From Scylla paramamosain (lineage: Eukaryota; Arthropoda; Malacostraca; Decapoda; Portunidae), in assembly GCF_035594125.1 (NCBI RefSeq), contig NC_087152.1, forward strand, positions 18,306,001 to 18,370,000: a DNA stretch of 64,000 bases, given 5' to 3'. The notes beneath the pieces are model-generated. The model ran no database searches. It was not told where the DNA came from and worked only from the letters and a program-made list of their open reading frames with translations. Below are positions 35,985 to 46,258 of the stretch, one piece after another. Position numbers and translations under genes: made by a program. Numbering within the stretch: the stretch's first letter is position 1; each line of letters starts with the position of its first letter.

Positions 35985-36926
35985 TCAACACAAAATCATC
36001 ATAACGCCGTGGGCGGCGTCTGTCCCTGCGCGGCCGAGTGGGCTGAGGTTCCTCTGCTGGCTCTGAGTCGCGGCCGTCGCCCACCCCTGACTCCTCAGCC
36101 TCGGCCTCCTCTGGCTCGCTGGGGGTGGTGACAGCTGTCTCCGGGTCGCTAGATCCTCCAGGAAGCTCGGCAGCGGGGCTCCCTCGGCTGCCCGCTCACC
36201 CTGCGGCGGTGCCTCGGCACGCTGCACCTCCACGCACTCGCCCACCGCTGTTCCGGCGGGTATGTTGCGAGCCTCGTCGGAGAAGTTAGCCAGTAAGACA
36301 GTGACTACCTTCTCCCCCGCTTGCACGAGGCTCCTTCCGACTGCCACTCCGTCAGCCAGTCGACAGTCGCTGGCTGGTTCCACTAGGCCCTCCGTGCTCT
36401 GCATCGGCCGTGCGAGTCGACACTGTACTCGACACTCAGAGCGCGGGGCCAACTGCATCCGCCGTGTCGTCACTACCTCCGACCGGCCGACCTCCGGAAG
36501 GAAAGGCACATCGTATCCACATACCTTTATCACCTTCCGTCCAAAGTCTACGCAGGCCCTGGTCTTCTTCAGGTAGTCGTAACCCAGCAGACACTCTTCC
36601 TCCAGCTCGGCAACATACACGGGCAGGTTCACCTCCGCGCTGCCGACACTTATTCGAACGTCTACTGGGCCTTGCAACGGCATGCAGTCCCCCGTTACTC
36701 CACACAGCCTGTCCACGGTGCACGGGAGCCACTCAGCACTTACCAGCCTCCGCTGCACGATGGTGCGCTCAGCCCCGCTGTCAATGGTCATGCAGCAAGG
36801 CCTTCCATCAACCGCACCTCGTAACTGCACTGCGCTGACGGTGAGGTGGCACTTTACACAGCACGGGGCATTGGCACCTTGGCAGGCTGTGAGGTCGCCC
36901 CCTCCTCCAGCCCGCTGCTGTTTCCC
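35985..36926 (-). CDS. Retroviral-type aspartic protease, made by -1 frameshift from gag
   Basis: The pro frame is -1 relative to gag and stays open from the slippery heptamer at 36920-36926 through the protease. Motifs: CCMTIDSGAERTIV (catalytic Asp-Ser-Gly), LPVYVAELEEECLLGYDYL (second lobe, hydrophobic-hydrophobic-Gly) and VDFGRKVIKV. There is no suitable Met before the conserved part, which supports expression as Gag-Pro. After a linker (LPSFLEDLA) that should lead into reverse transcriptase, the frame runs into unrelated-looking basic sequence. This is an internal deletion that brings in the end of pol, partly in another frame. The enzyme would process Gag. Confidence 0.85.
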   Translation of the reverse strand, partial: GKQQRAGGGGDLTACQGANAPCCVKCHLTVSAVQLRGAVDGRPCCMTIDSGAERTIVQRRLVSAEWLPCTVDRLCGVTGDCMPLQGPVDVRISVGSAEVNLPVYVAELEEECLLGYDYLKKTRACVDFGRKVIKVCGYDVPFLPEVGRSEVVTTRRMQLAPRSECRVQCRLARPMQSTEGLVEPASDCRLADGVAVGRSLVQAGEKVVTVLLANFSDEARNIPAGTAVGECVEVQRAEAPPQGERAAEGAPLPSFLEDLATRRQLSPPPASQRRPRLRSQGWATAATQSQQRNLSPLGRAGTDAAHGVMMILC

Positions 36927-38395
36927 GCCTCAGCAACCTCCTTGGGCTTGGGGGAGGCGCTGGAGCGGTGGCCCGATTTGCCACATGCGGCGCAGCACGT
37001 CTGGAAGGCTTTGGAGTTAGGCCGATCGAGGGAGCGCGTCCTTCGTCCCCTCGGACATTGGCTGCGTCTATGGCCTCTCTCACTGCAGCCCCAACAGCGG
37101 CCGGCGAACTCGGACGGGCTCGCCTCCCGTGACGCCGCCTTGTGCTTCACCTTCGCCTTCCGGCCCCGTACCTCACCGCGAGGCTGGGCAAGAGAAGAGA
37201 GGCTGGTCGTCGTCTGTAGGAAGGCCTCAAACTCCATAGCCCGTGCCAACGCCACCTGCACGTCAGCTTGGTGTGCCTGCTTCACATAGATTTGGAGCTG
37301 GTGGTCCTGGAGGGCGTCTACGAACGCGTCGCGCGCCAGAACAACGACCATGTCCTCGGCCGCGCTTGGATACGCCCTCCTCACCAGCCCTTCTACGTCC
37401 TGCGCCAGCTGGGAAAGGGTTTCGTCCTTCTCTCGTGTCCTCTTCTTAAGCTGGGCGCGGTATACCTCCGCCTGATGACGGTGTCCGAAACGTCGCCGCA
37501 AAGTTTCGGACACTGCTGCGTATGAGGTGCGCTGGCTGGCAGGGAGATGACCCAGCACTTTCAACGCCGGGCCTCGCAGCGCTGTCGCTAGTTGCAGGGC
37601 CTTCTCTGCCTCCCCCCAGCCCTGGGCCAAGGCCAGCATATCGAACTGGGCGACGTAAGACTCCCAGCTGACCTTACCATCGTACTCCGCTGGCTTGCGT
37701 CTCACGTGACGAGGTGACGAGCGGGCTGCCTTAGGGCTCGGGGGCGGGGAGGCGGCACGGGGAGGTGAGCCCGGCGGTGTAGGGGGCAGGCTAAGCCCTC
37801 CCCTCCTGTCCCGGGTGGGCGGCCAGCCCCCAACGGCCATCTCAGGTGCTTCCCAAGGACCTGCTTCCCCCACAGGGCCCCATCCAAGGCCCCCAACAGC
37901 AGGTGGGGCTGAGGCCACACTCCCTTCAGGTCCTGGGCTAGTCACGGGAGGCCAGGCGGGGGTTGCGGGCAGCTGTACACCTCCCGCCAAGACGCCACGT
38001 GGCGGCCACGCGCCCTGCCGCCAAACACTCGCGCCCTCACGCAGGTCTGCCACCTCTTCCCGCAAGGCTTGGAGTTCACTTTTTACCTCCTGTTTCACTG
38101 CCTCACACGAGCGATCAGTATACGAGTATGCCTGCGTTTCAGCCCTCAGAGAACCTAGGCTGCTTTGCAGGGCTTCCATCAGTCGTTCAGTTTGGGCAGC
38201 TTGTGTTGCCACGGTTTGCTCGTGCCTTTCCTCCTGCTTCTGAGCCATACTCGCCAGTTGGGACATGAGGAGGTCCATCTGGGTGGGCTTCTCGTCACCA
38301 GCATCACTAGAGTCGTGACTAGACCCACTCAGTCCCTCACACTGGTCAGCAGCACCACTCTCGCCCGCCATTTTGTCTACCACCTTGTCTGCCAT
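36854..38395 (-). CDS. Gag polyprotein of the LTR element
   Basis: Start chosen at the Met of MADKVVDKMAGE (38395), which has a strong AACCATGG context; an upstream in-frame Met at 38437 lies right beside the primer-binding site. In order: an acidic Ser-rich start; a coiled coil (MDLLMSQLASMAQKQEERHE); a Pro/Gly-rich linker; a capsid-like helical domain (KVSWESYVAQFDMLALAQGW ... TLRRRFGHRHQAEVYRAQL); and two zinc-knuckle-like motifs (CWGCSERGHRRSQC; CCAACGKSGH). The frame is intact, about 513 residues to TAA. It would form the virus-like particle and package element RNA. Confidence 0.88.
   Translation of the reverse strand: MADKVVDKMAGESGAADQCEGLSGSSHDSSDAGDEKPTQMDLLMSQLASMAQKQEERHEQTVATQAAQTERLMEALQSSLGSLRAETQAYSYTDRSCEAVKQEVKSELQALREEVADLREGASVWRQGAWPPRGVLAGGVQLPATPAWPPVTSPGPEGSVASAPPAVGGLGWGPVGEAGPWEAPEMAVGGWPPTRDRRGGLSLPPTPPGSPPRAASPPPSPKAARSSPRHVRRKPAEYDGKVSWESYVAQFDMLALAQGWGEAEKALQLATALRGPALKVLGHLPASQRTSYAAVSETLRRRFGHRHQAEVYRAQLKKRTREKDETLSQLAQDVEGLVRRAYPSAAEDMVVVLARDAFVDALQDHQLQIYVKQAHQADVQVALARAMEFEAFLQTTTSLSSLAQPRGEVRGRKAKVKHKAASREASPSEFAGRCWGCSERGHRRSQCPRGRRTRSLDRPNSKAFQTCCAACGKSGHRSSASPKPKEVAEAGNSSGLEEGATSQPAKVPMPRAV
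36885..36926 (-). promoter_or_regulatory. -1 ribosomal frameshift signal, gag to pro
   Basis: On the minus strand GGGAAAC (36920-36926) is read in gag frame as G-GGA-AAC, the X-XXY-YYZ arrangement. It is followed by a 7-nt spacer (AGCAGCG) and a stem-loop, GGCTG (36912-36908) paired with CAGCC (36889-36885), with inner AGG/CCT pairing. The -1 frame is open from here into pro, while gag stops at 36854. Confidence 0.85.
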
Positions 38396-38442
38396 GGTTT
38401 CTCCACTCGAGTCACGTAGGTCTGTACGAGCACACACTTAGC

Positions 38443-38460
38443 ATCCCACTCCTGACACCA
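38443..38460 (-). other. Primer-binding site, tRNA-Leu type
   Basis: On the minus strand, one base inside the 5' LTR, the sequence reads TGGTGTCAGGAGTGGGAT. This is complementary to a CCA-ended tRNA 3' terminus of the form usual for leucine tRNAs. Confidence 0.85.
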
Positions 38461-38461
38461 T

Positions 38462-38926
38462 TGTTACGAAAGCACAAACCTCAGCACTCCCGTAGACGCC
38501 CACAATTCCCCGACAGTCAGGACAGCACTCGGGAACACCAGCAGGCTAGACAAGAGATGCTAAGGGTACCACGTCCCACGTGATTCACGCACAGCCAGAC
38601 AGAGCGGGTAGACAAACAGTGGGCAACACTTTCTTCCTTTACTAGTTCCGTTAGTTACAGGCAGTTACAGACACAGGCAGGGACAGTCAAACTCTTCAGG
38701 CTCACGCAACAGGCACTCGGCACGGAGGACACGCAAAGACAAGTTATCCAGAGTGGGGCCAACAACACACTGCCCAGTCACTGCAGTCACGCGACTTCTC
38801 TCCCGCCATCCATGCACCACTGCCAGACACCAGGCACAGCTGACACACACACACGCACATCACACACTCAATCCCACAGAAAGAAATAAAGGCAACTTAG
38901 ACTAAACAACAATAATACCCGGGCGT

Positions 38927-38930
<4 letters not shown>
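38462..38930 (-). repeat. 5' LTR of Gag-Pro element
   Basis: 469 bp, the same length as the 3' LTR. The outer flank is (TA)n on both sides of the element, which hides the exact target duplication. Confidence 0.96.

Positions 38931-38992
<62 letters not shown>
38931..38992. repeat. (TA)n microsatellite, right part
   Basis: 62 bp of TA repeats, the continuation of the tract at 35364-35448 beyond the inserted element. Confidence 0.95.
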
Positions 38993-38995
<3 letters not shown>

Positions 38996-39736
38996 ACCAT
39001 TCATATATTTCATTCCACGTGTGGTGTGTTTCGTCATTTATATATTTCATACCACGTGTGCCCACATGGCCAGCTGGTCTGATCTATTTTTAACATTTCC
39101 TCCTTCCTCTCTCCCTCTCAAGGGAATATCACACCTTCCCTACATTCCTGCCAGTCCTTAGGTAAAACACCTGCATCGCTCCATGTCTTCCTCACAGGGC
39201 ATTGGTCAGAATAACAACCTCTGTCATTGGCCCCTTTACTTCATTTCCTGTCACCTGATTGGCCATCCCTTCATTTTAGATTCTCAAACCTGATCCACTT
39301 TCTTTCACATAAATTGAGCCTGTATGTGTAGCTAGAGTCAGTCTTCAGAGAGTCAGACTATATCAATTCATGATCAGTCCACAATCAGTTCACAGAAAGT
39401 TAAGAGAGAGAGCACATCAGTATCATCACATCTGTAATCAATTGTGTCTCGGTATCACCCGTGTACATTCCGTCCATCAGTAAATCAAGAAGAACTCTTA
39501 TAACTTGCATATTTTACTTACACAATCAACAATATCAAACTACTATCCACAACCTCCATGCTACCAACAATATCCAGCTACTACCAGGTCATCCAGAGCA
39601 GCCACCACTATAACAAGAATTCTCCTCATCTGATCCGGTAGTGGCAATCATCTCAACGGAGCGGTAAGAATCGCATCGTATAGAACAGAGGTGATGAAAA
39701 ACTATCCGAGACATTCCATCGATGATTTTGTAATAA
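38993..39736. other. Possible gypsy 3' LTR remainder
   Basis: No gene. There are two direct words TCATATATTTCAT(TC/AC)CACGTGTG. A promoter-like CATAAATTGAGCC (about 39308) is followed by AGTCAGTCTTCAGAGAGTC, a layout seen in LTRs. Together with 35338-35363 this could be one LTR of the gypsy element, interrupted by the (TA)n tract and the Gag-Pro element. This is inference only. Confidence 0.3.
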
Positions 39737-39957
39737 TACAGTCATACCTTATGATTCAAAAGCCCTTCAGTTTGAACCCAATTTGAACAGGGTTGGTGTA
39801 TAAATTTTGTCCTCCAATTCAAATACAAACATCCATTCAAGTAATGTCATTCATTCACTACATATAGTTCCTCTTGTGTTCCTCCTCTTCCATTCCTTCC
39901 CCTCCTCCCCTTTCCCTCTCTCTCTGCTCCCTGCCCTTTTTTTCCCCATCCCTCCCC

Positions 39958-40074
<117 letters not shown>

Positions 40075-40359
40075 CTTCCCTGTATTTCCCTTTCTCCCAT
40101 TTTTCCTTTTCTCACCTTTCCTCTTTTGTATAGTATCAAACCTCCTTCCCTGTCATCTCCCCCCCCTTTATCTGTCAGAGATAAGGGACAAGCGAGTAGT
40201 ACTCGCTCTCTCCCTAATTATTCATTCTATGTAATTTTCTCTTCATCATTTCTCACTCATATAATTCCATTTTCATTCTCTATTAGTCTCATTCTATTTA
40301 GCAATTCTCAAGATTGTTCTTACTTTCAGGATTATTTCATACTTTCAGGAAGGCAGGGA

Positions 40360-41040
<681 letters not shown>

Positions 41041-41473
41041 AATGGGGGGAGAGAGAATTTGTGCAAAATAAATATTGTGTACATAACAGTTGTTGTCAAG
41101 ACTGAAGATGACAGGAACTTTCGATGACTCATCATTTTGAAGTTGGTGTTTTACAATGGTATTCTGCATAAAGATTTAAGGTAATTATAGAATGACTCAC
41201 TTTTTGTGTTTCTTTGTGGATGATTCAAGTGCCGTCTTATACACCAACATATACAGTACTTTTCTTTTAATTTTTTTTTTTTCTATAATTTGTTATTTTC
41301 ATTCATTTCTATATTTAGTGCACAACATAAACCCATAAGAATGAAAAAAAGGGAGGGTTTTGGAATCAGAAATGGATTAATTCTTTTTACATTAATTTGA
41401 ATGGGATAAATTGTTTCCCAATTCAAACAGCCCAAAAGAACCAATTAAGTTTGAATCACGAGGTACCACTGTA

Positions 41474-42434
41474 CTGGCAAAAATTAAGTTTTCAACTTAA
41501 TTTGTTGGTAATTTTACCAAGAATAAAATATTTAGCCTGTGTGAGACAGAATACCACCAACTGGACCACATCATCATGCTGGCCTCCTTTTTGCAGCCCT
41601 GCACCACTTTCGCCACTGTCACCTCACCACTGCAGTATCATTGTTACCACATGGGCCCACATCATCGAAGCTGTTGGTGCACCACCACGACCTGTCATGT
41701 CCCTTGGCTGTTTTCACCCTCATCAACAACACTACTAAAATCTTCTCCCCCCCTCCAATATTTCACCTGAATTATTGTGTATTTGCAGTGATGAATTATT
41801 TAATATGTTACACTGTGTTGCTATACTCAATTGATTACTTCCCATGTGTTTCTTATTTCAGTGAATCAGTTCGAGGCAAGAAATGGTTTTAATGGATGAA
41901 AATTTGGTATACACAAGTGCATGTAATGCAGGTCCATACTTTTATTCATGTATAGAAATCCCACTGAACATTTTAATAGTCTACTGAATCTGCTCTGTTG
42001 AATTATCACTACAACCTGTAAATAATATAATACGGATATGCAACAATGTAGGCACCAATAAACAGCATCTTTATTCATGAAATCCTTGCCTTCATGAAGC
42101 TACCACCACCTCATCTAGTGTAACTCTGGCCGTGCACGTAACAGTAACAAAACAGGCTCCTGTATGACCACACAGAAAATCATCCACACTTCCTTCTGCT
42201 ATACAACACCACCACTGCTCACATGCATACGAACTTGTGACCACACTAACTGGGCTAAATAATGGATTTTCCTTAGCCTTACTGTCATCATCATTTTAAA
42301 GAATGTTCTTGGGAGTGTGGCTGATGATCAAGCAGGTGAGTAGGCCGGCCATCCATCACCTTTTGCCCCATGGCTTTTCCGTAAGAAAAATTTGCCAAAC
42401 TCAATGTGGTGGCATTGTATCCCACAGCCACAGT
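41474..42434. other. No recognised gene
   Basis: AT-rich sequence with a perfect 9-bp hairpin AATTAAGTTTTCAACTTAATT at about 41484. No frame, RNA gene or element end that I can support. Confidence 0.5.
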
Positions 42435-42550
42435 AAAGACTATATAGTCTGACCATTTTATCCTGAGTGTTGGGCTTTCTGGAAATTTCCTGGCTTGCGG
42501 CACTGCTAAACTGGGCAAATTACCGGATTAGAGCCTAAGTATCACTGATA

Positions 42551-42647
<97 letters not shown>

Positions 42648-42760
42648 ATGAATTTTGTTTAAATGTGATATATTTTCCCTTAAACTATGATCACTCTATT
42701 TTTATTCTTTAGTTATGACTTTTCCACACCACCATCAAGATAAGTCAAAGCGGTTTTTTT
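42435..42760. mobile_element. Family A element, inverted half copy
   Basis: Begins AGTCTGACCATTTTATCCTG and runs inward as the reverse complement of the right part of 29833-30777: the TIR, the ATCACTGATAACC block, the AG/CT tract, then CCATTATGAATTTTG and CACCACCATCAAG. It lacks the ~120 bp that separates the two AG tracts in copies 1 and 2, so the tracts are fused into one (CT)n at 42549-42642. It is truncated near 42760. Confidence 0.75.
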
Positions 42761-42768
42761 TTTTTTTC

Positions 42769-42772
<4 letters not shown>

Positions 42773-42820
<48 letters not shown>
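42773..42820. repeat. (AG)n microsatellite
   Basis: About 48 bp of AG repeats at the 3' edge of a transposase pseudogene. Confidence 0.95.
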
Positions 42821-42823
<3 letters not shown>

Positions 42824-42834
42824 TCCCCAGGAGG

Positions 42835-43600
42835 CTTAACTGAACTCTGATCATTGACACTGTTGAAAGTTCGTCCAAACTTTCAGCAGTGTCAATGATC
42901 AGAGAATTCATGAAGTGATCCACCACTATTTCTTGTCCATCTTCCTCTTGAAGTAGTTCAGCCTGGACAGCAACTTGCATCCAGTTGTGTGCAATGACGT
43001 GACTCAGGATTTCCTTCACAAGATGTTTCAAGTCAGCCATTTTAAAGTTGTTCTGCTTGGCAACAAAGGATTTGACCTGAGCCCATATGAGCTCAATGGA
43101 GCTGTACTGACAGTGGTAGGGTGGTAACTGGTAACCTCACAATCCTTTGCCCTGCCAAGTCTGAAATACTGTCAATATGATACTTTTTGCCAACTGCAAA
43201 ATTCTTCATAAACTCATACAGCTCTGCCTTCCTTTCAAGCCACTCCTTCAAGTCCTGCCTTCCTCCATGATGAACTTTGTACTTTTTCTTATTGCATGAG
43301 TGGTAGAGAGCATTATCCATGATGATGACAGAATTTGATGCAATACTGGGCTGCAGCTGATTCCTGAACCACTCTTCAAACACTGTGGAATTCATCTGCT
43401 TGTGGTAATCACTGTTCTTCGCCTGGAATATCAGTTCTGCATTGTTGATGAAACCAACTCTTGTTCCTGCATGGAGAATTATGAGATGGCCTCCATTTCC
43501 TGTCAGCGGTTGTACTCCTATTGTTGCTTCAGATGTGGTGTCAGTCCAACATTTTCCATACTGTGTTTCACCTAGGCCTTGTTCTTGTTGAGGACTTGGG
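42835..43600 (-). pseudogene. Tc1/mariner-type DDE transposase remnant
   Basis: Minus-strand frames together give the C-terminal catalytic core of an IS630-Tc1-mariner enzyme: TIGVQPLTGNGGHLIILHAG; GFINNAELIFQAKNSDYHKQ; MNSTVFEEWF; SVIIMDNALYHS (second catalytic Asp); then, after a frameshift at about 43130, LPPYHCQYSSIELIWAQVK (catalytic Glu). A helical tail (MADLKHLVKEILSHVIAHNW) follows. The N-terminal DNA-binding part is missing. The 3' end is altered by a 60-bp palindrome. Confidence 0.82.
42845..42904. repeat. 60-bp palindrome, 27-bp stem
   Basis: CTCTGATCATTGACACTG... pairs with its complement ...CAGTGTCAATGATCAGAG around a 5-nt loop, with one mismatch. It lies at the C-terminal end of the transposase remnant and is an inverted duplication of its coding sequence. 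Confidence 0.9.
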
Positions 43601-43629
43601 GGGCCTTGCAGGCTGTGGTGCCAGAGCCT

Positions 43630-44608
43630 CTAGTGCCTCAAAGGTGCTAGCAGCAGGCAAGCTATCTGGTTAGATTCTGGTGAGTTGTCCAGTCTTCTGA
43701 AGGAAGACCCTGGTGTGCTTGAGTGTCTTGAAGGCCAGGCTGGGGTCTTGGGAACCACCCAATAGGTCTGGTAGTGATGGCCTGTAGACTTGGAATGATG
43801 CCAGTGAGTGGAGGAAGGCGGTGTGGTGGGAGTGATGGCAGGGGCAATGTAGCAGCAGGTGTTCTGAAGTGTCTGGCTGTGTGGGGCACCAGGGGCTTTG
43901 AGAGTTATGTCAGGCCTAGCCTGTGCATGTGGGCATTAAGGCAGCTGTGTCCTATCCTGAGTCTGGTGACTGCAGTGTCTAGGACACAGCTGGGTCTACT
44001 AATGGTGTCATGTCTCCCATCTGATGCATCCAAGTATCGTGTACTGTAGGGCATTTGTCAGGTGTCTTTCCCAGTGTAAATTACAGTTCTTCTGTAGGTT
44101 GGTCAGGTCAGTCTGGTCTGTGAGGTCTATGGGAGAGGGGTGAGTCTCTGCCACTGTTGGCCACAGTGTTGCTCACAATGCTGATTTTGGAAGGGACCCA
44201 ATGAAGGTGGATGTTGATGTGTGTAGCAGACAGTTGATATATTAAGTGGTGAATTTGTAGGTAAATGGAGTGATGTGACATGGGGGGAAGTGACACTGGA
44301 TGAGATGGAGGGCCATTAGAGAATCAGTGAAGAGTGACTGGTAACAAACTTGGGGGTCCTCCTTAATGGCGAACAGTTCTGCTGTGAGGATAGAGGCAGT
44401 GGCTGGCAACCTTCAGCCAGTGGTAATGAAGAATGACTGTTTGTAAATAGCTGCTCCAACTGAAGGAGTGGAGAGGGAAAGGGATGGGAGGCAAGAGCCA
44501 TCACTGTATATGTGTAGGGAGTATACAGTGTGTGTAAAAGAGGGGAGAGTTAACCTAGGTCTCATCCAGGTAAACAATGTTCGTCTGTGGACTGTTTCAG
44601 ATGACACA
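43630..44608 (-). mobile_element. Jockey-type LINE 3' part with RNase H
   Basis: Minus-strand remnant in shifting frames. The RNase H start is HIYSDGSCLPSLSLS (catalytic Asp), then ILTAELFAI (Glu) and SLFTDSLMALHLI (Asp). The downstream motif TRLRIGHSCLNAHMHRLGL and a Cys/His-type region reach about 43640. It differs from the LINE families on the plus strand. No intact frame. Confidence 0.78.
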
Positions 44609-44908
44609 TTACTTGCAAAAATTGGGTATGAGCAGCAGCATTACTTCTCTCCATGAGGAATTTACAGCCATCAAGTTCTCTGTATTTGAACTCAATCTCT
44701 TAGAGAATCTTGCGTAGAGATACAGTGCATCCATTGAAGGAAATATTTTCCTTTGTGCAGTGTATGGATCTCCTCCCTTGTGTAGAATCTTAAAACTGTC
44801 CTTCTCACCACACATTTGTGTGGTGTGGTCATCAATGATGGTTATGGTTGCAGAGTGCTTCTTTGTTGGCGAGAGGAACACAGGCTGTGCTGGTGACCTC
44901 TGTGTCAT
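44609..44908 (-). other. Unrecognised 99-codon frame
   Basis: Open minus-strand frame (MTQRSPAQPVFLSPTKKHSA...) lying upstream of the LINE remnant. I do not recognise it. Composition is compatible with a real exon or old transposon sequence, but no splice sites or family motifs are evident. It may be chance. Confidence 0.2.
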
Positions 44909-46256
44909 GCAAGCTTGACTGTAAGATGAACAAATTCTTCTAACTGTTGCTTCACTATGTTGGTGGCTTTTACTGTTCAGGCAACAGCTCTTAAGGGGTC
45001 AATTAATGGCCCCCTATTAACCTTTTGTGTGTTGATACAGTATATGAGCAGCAGTACTGAAGCATCTGGGGACAGTCTAATATTGAGATGCATGTTGCTA
45101 TGAATCACTTATTGGTATAAGTCGAGAAGTGTTTAAGAGGTGTTAATAGACCCTGGCTATGAGAACATCACAAGATGCCTTGTGTCAAAGTTATTAATGG
45201 AAAACACTGAGTTATAACTTTGTTTAATAAAAGAAATAAAGATTATTTAGATAATTCTTATTTTGTGTAAAAAAATATCACTCCCAATGTAGAGCAAGTG
45301 TGAAATACTGGGGGCATTTTTACAAAGAAAATTTTCAGAAAAAAAAAACCTATGCCAAAGGACATGCAACTCCACACTGCAGCTCTGCCTCTCCTATCCT
45401 GCCATGTGGCCTGAGAAACTGCATAGAATGGCATGCCTTACTTGATGATGCCCAAAGCTGTTACCTTATCAGCATATACAGGTGTATAGTGATGAGAACT
45501 ACAACCATGAATAAGGTTCCTAACTAGCAGAGTGCAACATATCCATGAGATGCAACAACAATGAAATGACTCCCAGGTTCACAAGTTTACTTCGTACTTG
45601 GACGTTGGTTGTTTTTGTCTCACAATGGCATTACATTCACAGTTGACAGACACATGATGATCTCCCCTCTCACTCATATTGTAATCCTTTGCTTTAATTA
45701 TTCCAAAATTATAAGTTATCTACACTTGCATGTTTTTTTTTTACTTTAAAATTTTTTTATTTTTATTTATTTATTTATTTATTTTTTTTTTATGGTGAAA
45801 CAATGTTGCTGTATATCTTCCAGTACACTTGACAATGCATATAGACTGTGTGGCACTGCCACCCCTGTGTTTTGACATGTGAATCCCCCCAGGCCACACC
45901 CTACTGGTCCAGGTCATTTCAGGTCACTCCAGGATTGTGGTGGCAACAGCGCAGACAAGTACAACCAACACCCTGAGTACCAAGTCAGTCTGGATCCACT
46001 ATAGTAAATAACTTGGTAGTGTCCTGTATCCTCTTGGTAGCAAGTCCTTGTTTAGTGAAGAAAATACTAGAGGTGTCAACTATGACTGTTACTCAACCAT
46101 CAAAGTAGACAGATAACTTTGTTAGGTGTTAATGTCTCTTAAGAAATTTGTACTAGTAGTAAGATAAGTACTGCAGCCTGTACTTTATAACCCAACACCT
46201 TCTCCACTTTACGACTGTCTACGCTACATAGAATTAAATGAAGCAGTTACAGACTA
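44909..46256. other. No recognised gene
   Basis: Low-complexity T-rich patches (45725-45795) and otherwise ordinary AT-rich sequence. Nothing supportable. Confidence 0.5.
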
Positions 46257-46258
46257 TA

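Larger units (their letters stand above)
35449..38930 (-). mobile_element. Young Gag-Pro LTR retrotransposon lacking RT and integrase
   Basis: 3482 bp with two 469-bp LTRs (35449-35917 and 38462-38930) that show one difference by eye. It is inserted in a (TA)n tract. On the minus strand, from the 5' LTR: a primer-binding site for tRNA-Leu, gag, pro in the -1 frame, then a fusion to the last codons of pol (RPRRDRRRPRRYDDFV), and a polypurine tract AAAGGAGGGGG beside the 3' LTR. Reverse transcriptase, RNase H and integrase are absent, so it must borrow them. GC content is well above the surroundings. Confidence 0.95.

Noticed and set aside
36410..37289. Several plus-strand frames of 100-147 codons in the Gag-Pro element
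   Set aside because: Shadows of GC-rich gag and pro coding sequence on the other strand.
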